Below, one piece after another: positions 8,135-13,431 of a stretch of DNA of 13,431 nt (position 1 is its first letter; every line of letters begins with the position of its first letter). The stretch covers positions 1 to 13,431 of the forward strand of contig JAPEVF010001135.1 of NCBI GenBank assembly GCA_029747585.1, in the 5' to 3' direction. A program made the translations under genes and the position numbers. The stretch is from Pleurotus djamor (lineage: Eukaryota > Basidiomycota > Agaricomycetes > Agaricales > Pleurotaceae). The notes beneath the pieces were generated by a model. That model ran no database searches. It saw only the letters and a program-made list of their open reading frames with translations, and was not told where the DNA came from.

Positions 8135-8189
8135 GTGAGAGAGGTTTCCTCAGTGATTGCATTGCAGATGGCTCACAGATAGACTTCAG
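8135..8189 (+). other. Putative 5'-leader intron of paralog C
   Basis: A donor AAAG|GTGAGA at 8135 and an acceptor ACTTCAG ending at 8189 give a 55-nt intron, 11 nt before the conserved ATG. Position and size parallel the leader introns proposed for A and B. Closer CAG acceptors (8167, 8178) would make the intron very short. Confidence 0.5.
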
Positions 8190-8200
8190 TGATTCTGCCA

Positions 8201-9916
8201 ATGCCTCCGATTCCACAGCTTGACAACAACGGCCAGGTCAAGCTCGATGTATCTGGAATCGTCGGTTTCCTTGGAGGGGACGAAGCCATCTCAGCGATGG
8301 AGAGCGTCCACTTCTACAAATACCGAAGATTTTTGGGATTCTACAACACACCTGGGTCGTACAAGGTGGCCAAGCACTACGGGCGATTGGCCAGAGGGTA
8401 CCTATGGGATGCCCTGTACCCCGGCGTCAACGACGACCCAGCCAAGTTCCTCAAGTTGGACGGCGAGAACGGTCCTGACTATCGAGGCATTGTGTCGGGG
8501 ACAGTAATGCCTAAGACGGGGCATATTGGGCACATCTTTGCCGAGATCTGTAAGGATAAGGCGAAGGAGGACCAGAAAAGCCAACAGCAAGCCGACGATC
8601 AACGACGAGGCCAGCAAGATTTCGCACGCTTGCAAGGACAAAGTCAGAACGCGGGCGAAATCAAGGAGATTAGAAAGAAAGGATTCTTGGTTTCAATAGT
8701 CGATTTCAAATCCACGGACCGCGACCAGACAAAGGGCCAACCCCCAACAGGAATGTCGGGAAACCGTGACGCAGCTCAGGATATCGCGAAGAAGACCCAG
8801 GTTGGTGCATGGACGTGTGGGCTAGCCAGCGCATTCAAACGCATCGTTAACCCCCATTATATGGCTTTAACTGGCGGCAAGTTACTCAAAAACTCGGATG
8901 CGAGCGATCCCGACTTGGTCACAATCCCGCACGCCGCGACATTCCACACAGCACCTTGGCGATATATCATTGGTTTCGCGACATGCATCCTGAATATTGG
9001 GCTATGTGTAACGTGTGGCATCTTTCGGGATTGGTATGCTTTCGGGCTAATCCTTTGGGGTATATTGGCCAACGGGTTGGCGTGCTTCATTATAGGATCG
9101 GCCAAAATCAGATTGGATCACCACAAGCCATCACCAAACTCACCTCCTGGAAACGGTGTGATGAGTGGTCACAACCACTTCATTGTGCTCCGGGGAAAAG
9201 AGGAGGAGGNNNTCAACCACATCGTGAAAGGAAATTTTAAAGTCGATTTGGGCGACGATTCATCGTATAACNAGATTGGCATCAGCGCAGTCTTGTTGAC
9301 CCTCCAATTTCTTGCTCAACTCTTCGTTACGCCCCAGGCCAGTTTATTCGGCCAGCTTCTTTTTCTCGCATCGCTCGCGATTTCCTGGTTAAACAATGCA
9401 TGTTTGTCGGGGATCGACAAGGAAAGTTTCCAGAAGAAGATATTGGAAGACAACATCCCACTTTCAAAGGAGTATCGGATAACGACCCACAGGTTCAAGG
9501 GGAGGACTGCAGCCGCTGTCTTCGCCGTCTTATGTGGATTTCCGGTGGAGGCCGAGAGGAGAAATGAGGCTGTGACGGGAGATATCAGCGCAAACGAGGG
9601 GGCGGGAGANATATGCGAAGCTACAACCGAAGAAGATGAGAAGCAAGCAGAAGATGAGCAGAAAAAGCGTGTCAGTCATTTTCTAGGCAGCATGCTCCCG
9701 ACAGGCACGACGGTTTGGGAAAGATGGAACAAAGCGGTGACTGACAAGGTCGTCGAGAACATGAAGAAGGAAAGAAAGGCCCCCTTNAGCTATTGCGGTT
9801 GGGCACGCTCCGATGATCGTCTATTGCAAGATTTGCTTGGGCAAGCGAATAGCGCGATAGAGGAGTACGGCAGGGCCATAGGCACAGTTGTAGGTCCTAG
9901 AGCCACACATACATAA
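8201..9916 (+). CDS. Tandem four-helix membrane protein, paralog C (571 aa), function unknown
   Basis: Single coding exon starting MPPIPQLDNN. The conserved module spans 15-116: FLGGDEAIS (23-31), YNTPGSY (48-54), AKHYG (57-61), LYPGVN (72-77), GHIGHIF (107-113). The linker (about 117-250) is the longest of the three. It is rich in Gln/Lys/Asp early and contains a mildly hydrophobic patch near 201-224. Helices lie near 254-273, 276-299, 360-378 and 381-399, and the signature NNACLSGIDKE is at 398-408. The tail carries an acidic insertion with GEGAG-like and Glu-rich sequence (about 455-488), then LPTGTTVWERW and LLQDLLGQ (541-548), matching B closely. Ambiguous bases at 9210-9212, 9272, 9610 and 9787 leave a few residues undetermined but keep the frame; by comparison with B, the codons at 9210-9212 should encode Ala-Val. 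Function unknown, integral membrane protein by inference. Confidence 0.87.
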   Translation: MPPIPQLDNNGQVKLDVSGIVGFLGGDEAISAMESVHFYKYRRFLGFYNTPGSYKVAKHYGRLARGYLWDALYPGVNDDPAKFLKLDGENGPDYRGIVSGTVMPKTGHIGHIFAEICKDKAKEDQKSQQQADDQRRGQQDFARLQGQSQNAGEIKEIRKKGFLVSIVDFKSTDRDQTKGQPPTGMSGNRDAAQDIAKKTQVGAWTCGLASAFKRIVNPHYMALTGGKLLKNSDASDPDLVTIPHAATFHTAPWRYIIGFATCILNIGLCVTCGIFRDWYAFGLILWGILANGLACFIIGSAKIRLDHHKPSPNSPPGNGVMSGHNHFIVLRGKEEEXXNHIVKGNFKVDLGDDSSYNXIGISAVLLTLQFLAQLFVTPQASLFGQLLFLASLAISWLNNACLSGIDKESFQKKILEDNIPLSKEYRITTHRFKGRTAAAVFAVLCGFPVEAERRNEAVTGDISANEGAGXICEATTEEDEKQAEDEQKKRVSHFLGSMLPTGTTVWERWNKAVTDKVVENMKKERKAPXSYCGWARSDDRLLQDLLGQANSAIEEYGRAIGTVVGPRATHT

Positions 9917-10265
9917 GTAAGTAGCACCGATATCTCACCCGAGCTTCGTCTGAAGTGTTCAAGATGAACGAACGCATGATGCATGTTATGTTGGAGTCTT
10001 AGAGAGACTTAAATGTACTTCTACAGGTGCTAGCAAAAAAGTCATTAATTGATTTCTTCGCAATTGACAAGACATATTGTTTACTCACCGCGCTCGAAGG
10101 CTAGTAGTACGGAGGGATTCAAGGAAGACCGAGGCCAAGACCAAGTATCAGCAACCAATGAGAAAGAGGTACCATCAACCAATCAGGCTGAAGTTTTGAT
10201 CGAAGTCTCCCACGCACACAACCCAAGCGCTTATTGACTGTGGGTGGCTGTGCAAAATTTTGGTC
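9917..10265. other. Spacer between paralog C and UTP22
   Basis: Contains the 3' end of C, including A/T-rich sequence near 10030-10060, and the UTP22 promoter with two CCAAT boxes. A 62-codon open frame at 10049-10237 resembles no known protein. No TATA box is obvious near the UTP22 start. Confidence 0.4.
10155..10183 (+). promoter_or_regulatory. Pair of CCAAT boxes upstream of UTP22
   Basis: CCAAT occurs at 10155-10159 and 10179-10183, 24 bp apart and about 85-110 bp upstream of the UTP22 start codon. Both are in the same orientation and follow similar flanks (GCAACCAAT and TCAACCAAT). In fungi such boxes bind the Hap2/3/5 (NF-Y) complex. This is inferred from motif and position only. Confidence 0.45.
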
Positions 10266-13200
10266 ATGTCGAACACCGACGAAGAGGTCGACGAGCTCGC
10301 ACCGGAGTGGAATGGAATATCAACTCACGATCCAAGCGAGCAGCCGACTTCAAGAGTGAAGAAACCTCCTACTGGAGAAGAGCTACGCTCTATCAAAGAT
10401 GCTACGGACTTGTTCAGATCTAGCTCCTTCAAACTTCAGGTAGAGTAACGATATTTCTGCTTAGAACCGCCTACCTAAATGAGGACAGTAGATTGATGCA
10501 CTTCTACCCAATGTACGGCCCAAGTCCTCTCGCAAACCCCCCTTGGACAGGTTCCTCCATGCTTTGCACNCTTGTGTCATGTCGCTTCCACCCATTGCTC
10601 CCGAGCATCCTCTAGCTGCCGCTCGGAAATTGACGAAGAGGGGAGTTGCAGTGCCCTATAGTGTACCTCAACCAACTGAGGAGACGAATTGGAAGGTCGC
10701 TTTTGAGAAACCCAGCGAAATCAACGTAGTCGGAAGTTGGGCGAATAACATCGGTGTCAAGGGCAAGGATGGCGTGTCATTTGGAGTGGACATAGCTTTA
10801 GAGATGCCTCATGTGAGTGTATGCTTCGGAGTCTAATAGAACGTCCCTTTACGCGAACACTCGAACAGAGCCTATTCCAAGAGAAGGATTATCTGAACGG
10901 TCGATTCTTCCACAAACGGGCATTTTACCTAGCTGCACTTGCGGCTGGTCTGACCTCGAAGAAAAGTGGGCTAGATGTCTCTGTTATTTACGAATCTACA
11001 GGAAATGATCCACGCCTTACGAAGCTGGTCTTAGTGCCGAATAAAGGTGATTCCCTCCGTCTCAAGTGTCTCATATTGGGACCGAAATATATTTCTAGAT
11101 GACTCCCCTAATGACTTCTCGAAACTGAACGCCCGAGTCTACATCATCCCAACTCTTTCACTGCAGTCGCCGATCCCATTGCACCGGTTATCGCCCTCGC
11201 GTTCGAATATACGATTCAATTCCTCAAGTGGAGACGATGGGCCATCTGACCCATCGCCAACACCTCTTTATAACACAGCGTTGCTGAGTTGTATGACCCC
11301 GAGGCCATATCTCTTGCTTACTCATGCACTCACTCAAATACCTGCTTTCAATGACGCGGTCGCTTTACTCAGAATATGGGCTAATCAAAGAGGATATGGC
11401 CCTGGGACTAAGCCTAGCGTTAGAGGGTTCCAGAACAAAGGGTGTTGGTGGACATTCGTTTTGAGCGTGGTCATGAACGGTGAAGAGTCCGTACAAGGTG
11501 GCAAATTCTCAAACCAGAAACCTCTTGGAAAGGGACTGAGCTCTTACCAGCTTTTCAAAGCTGGTCTAGACTTTCTCGGTACGGTTCCGCTTTGTGTATA
11601 ACCGATACGGGAGTTGCTGAACGTCTCCGCAGCTAAACACGACCTCGAGGCGTCGCCAGTTTTCCTTAAAACTAAGGATGGCTACAAGTTTGAGCCAGAC
11701 GAATATGTTGGCAATCATTCTGCTGTCTTTGTCGATGGCGCCTCTTTAGTAAACTTGGTGGCTGACATCCCTGTAGGTTCACTGCGACTGGTAAGAACTT
11801 TTCTCCCGTCTTTCATCTCACCTGGCTCACTTGATAACTTAGCTCCGTTACGATGCCCAACGGACCCTTGAAATACTGGATCATTCCCCCTTGGAGAGTG
11901 ATCCGTTCACTGAGGTTTTCCTTAAAGATCAGCGTGATGCTATGGCACGTTGTGACGTTGTCCTACGGTACGCTGTTACCTTTAATTCATACATGACTGC
12001 TAAAACGAGCTCAGGGTGGATATATCGTCAGCGAAATACCGGAAAGAATCTGTGGCTATGAACCTGGACCATGGATCCTCTACAAGTGCACTCCTAGCCT
12101 CTATGGACGCTGTCATCCGCGAAGCTCTGGGGAATCGTTGCAAGGCCTCTGCAATCCTTCATCCATCATCTTCTTCCCGTCCACTCACTCAGGCCATTCC
12201 CGCCACATCTGAATTTACTCACATCCTCATTGCACTGGTACTCGACTCGCAACATGCTTTTCGACTCGTTGATCACGGCCCAGCAGCAGATGAATCCGAT
12301 ACATCGGTTGTTGAACGTTTCCGTGAGTTCTGGGGCGACAAGGCTGAGCTCCGTCGTTTCAAAGATGGGCGCATCGTGGAGAGTGTAGTTTGGGACGTCC
12401 AGACTCCGGAAGAACGGTCGCAAATTCCCGCGATGATAGTCGAGCACATCCTCCAACTTCATTTTGGCGTCCGCGGGGACCAATTGCAGACCTGGCAGAA
12501 ACCCTTCGATGCTTTGCTGAAACTGCCTTCATCGATTTCTTCTGTTTATCAACAAGCGGGCGTTGCTGCTGGTTTCAAGGGTGCTCTCGCTGCTTTCGAC
12601 CAGATCGTCAAGAGCATCAAAGCTCTTGATGACAAGCTCCCTCTCTCGATTCTCAATATCAGCCCGAGTTCGTCTTTCCTCCGTTACACAAGCGTCTTCG
12701 CACCTGTCCCACTCCCCGCCTCAATATCCCCTCTCCTTCCGCCTTCAGCACGATATCTACCCCACCTTGAATTTATCATCGAATTCGAAAAATCGACGAG
12801 ATGGCCAGACGATCTTTCCGCTATCCAAAAGATCAAGCTCGCCTTCTTCGAGCGTATCGCTACTGCGCTTATGGCCTCAGTCAATGGGCTTTCCGCCAAT
12901 GTTGTCGTTGGCGACGGTCCAACTGACTCAGATATCCAGGACAAGGCAAGACTGGAGTTGATCACCAAGGACGGCTGGGCTTTTTCTGCTCGAATATGGC
13001 ACGAACGAGAAGCAGAGTTGCTTGATCGAGTTTTGGACAAGAAACCCTTGCTTCCACACATCGTCGCTGCCATGCCCAATTACAAGCCGCCCACGGGCAA
13101 GGACATCCGCGAAGCACAGGAGGCTAAGGAGCTGTATCTCCGTAGGTTTATCCATGGTCCCAGGCATCATCGTGCCATCGCTGCCCTTTGCCACCAGTTC

Positions 13201-13431
13201 TCGGCGTTCGCCGGGACAGTTCGTCTCGTTAAGCGCTGGTTCAGCGCCCATTGGCTTCTTGGTGGACATGTTTCTGAGGAGGCCGTCGAACTTTTGTGTG
13301 CCAGTGTCTTCGTCGGTGATGGAAAGAACGTTGGCATAGAGCTCGAAGGAGATGAGTCCAATAGCTCTGATAGACCTACCATCCCCGCGACTAAAGAGAG
13401 AGGCTTCGCTATGGTCATCGACAAGTTGAGA
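10266..13431 (+). CDS. UTP22: UTP22/NOL6 (Nrap) small-subunit processome protein, seven exons, cut by right edge
   Basis: Exons: 10266-10439, 10492-10812, 10869-11046, 11099-11578, 11633-11790, 11843-11967, 12015 to the edge. Introns are 47-56 nt and GT..AG. The joined frame gives 951 codons without a stop. Yeast Utp22 and human NOL6 have about 1150-1240 residues, so roughly a fifth is missing. Family motifs: FRSSSFKLQ (50-58), SLFQEKDYLNGRFFHKRAF from 166, WANQRGYGPG in exon 4, FWGDKAELRRFKDG (584-597), and HQFSAFAGTVRLVKRW (872-887) followed by SEEAVELL. Known: Utp22 is a scaffold of catalytically inactive nucleotidyltransferase and poly(A)-polymerase-like domains. It binds Rrp7 in the UTP-C complex, which in yeast includes casein kinase 2, on the 90S pre-ribosome in the nucleolus, and is needed for 18S rRNA maturation. 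The start is the first ATG of an acidic N-terminus. An N at 10570 leaves one residue undetermined. The acceptor of intron 1 must be TAG at 10489-10491, since the CAG just before it would bring in a stop. Confidence 0.94.

Noticed and set aside
12166..12483. Minus-strand open frame of 105 codons within the UTP22 region
   Set aside because: It is antisense to the long UTP22 exon, whose frame carries FWGDKAELRRF and other family motifs.
12684..13269. Overlapping minus-strand frames near the right edge
   Set aside because: They are antisense shadows of the open UTP22 exon, which stays in frame to the edge.

Overview
This window looks like nuclear DNA of a basidiomycete fungus, most likely an Agaricomycete. 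It has densely spaced genes with very short introns (47-68 nt, GT..AG), a gene with the basidiomycete-typical DUF6533 seven-helix architecture, and two conserved eukaryotic housekeeping genes. Scattered single N positions mark it as a draft assembly. No rRNA, tRNA, CRISPR array or recognisable transposon was seen. All spliced gene models were read by eye and are not supported by transcripts.

Left third, minus strand. Positions 137-1724 hold a 12-exon gene for a 319-residue DUF6533-type seven-helix membrane protein. An N at position 800 breaks its frame and is probably a spurious base. After about 0.9 kb without a recognisable gene, 2644-3404 holds a 5-exon gene for dynactin subunit 6 (p27), complete at 177 residues. 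Its promoter region (3405-3530) carries three ACGCGT boxes and a plus-strand TATA box, so it may drive transcription in both directions.

Middle, plus strand. Three tandem paralogous genes (A 3997-5694, B 6144-7511, C 8201-9916) each have one uninterrupted coding exon. They encode a membrane protein family that I do not recognise. Each protein has a highly conserved N-terminal module of about 110 residues, a variable linker, two helices, a conserved soluble segment, two more helices ending in an NNACxSxIDKE signature, and a conserved cytosolic-looking tail. Each gene appears to carry an intron in its 5' leader just ahead of the start codon. This family is the most novel content of the window.

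Right third, plus strand. From 10266 to the right edge lies UTP22/NOL6 (Nrap), a subunit of the small-subunit processome. Seven exons are visible, giving 951 codons, and the gene runs off the edge. Two CCAAT boxes lie upstream. The dynactin, rRNA-processing and DUF6533 genes share no evident pathway with the tandem family; proximity is the only link I can show.
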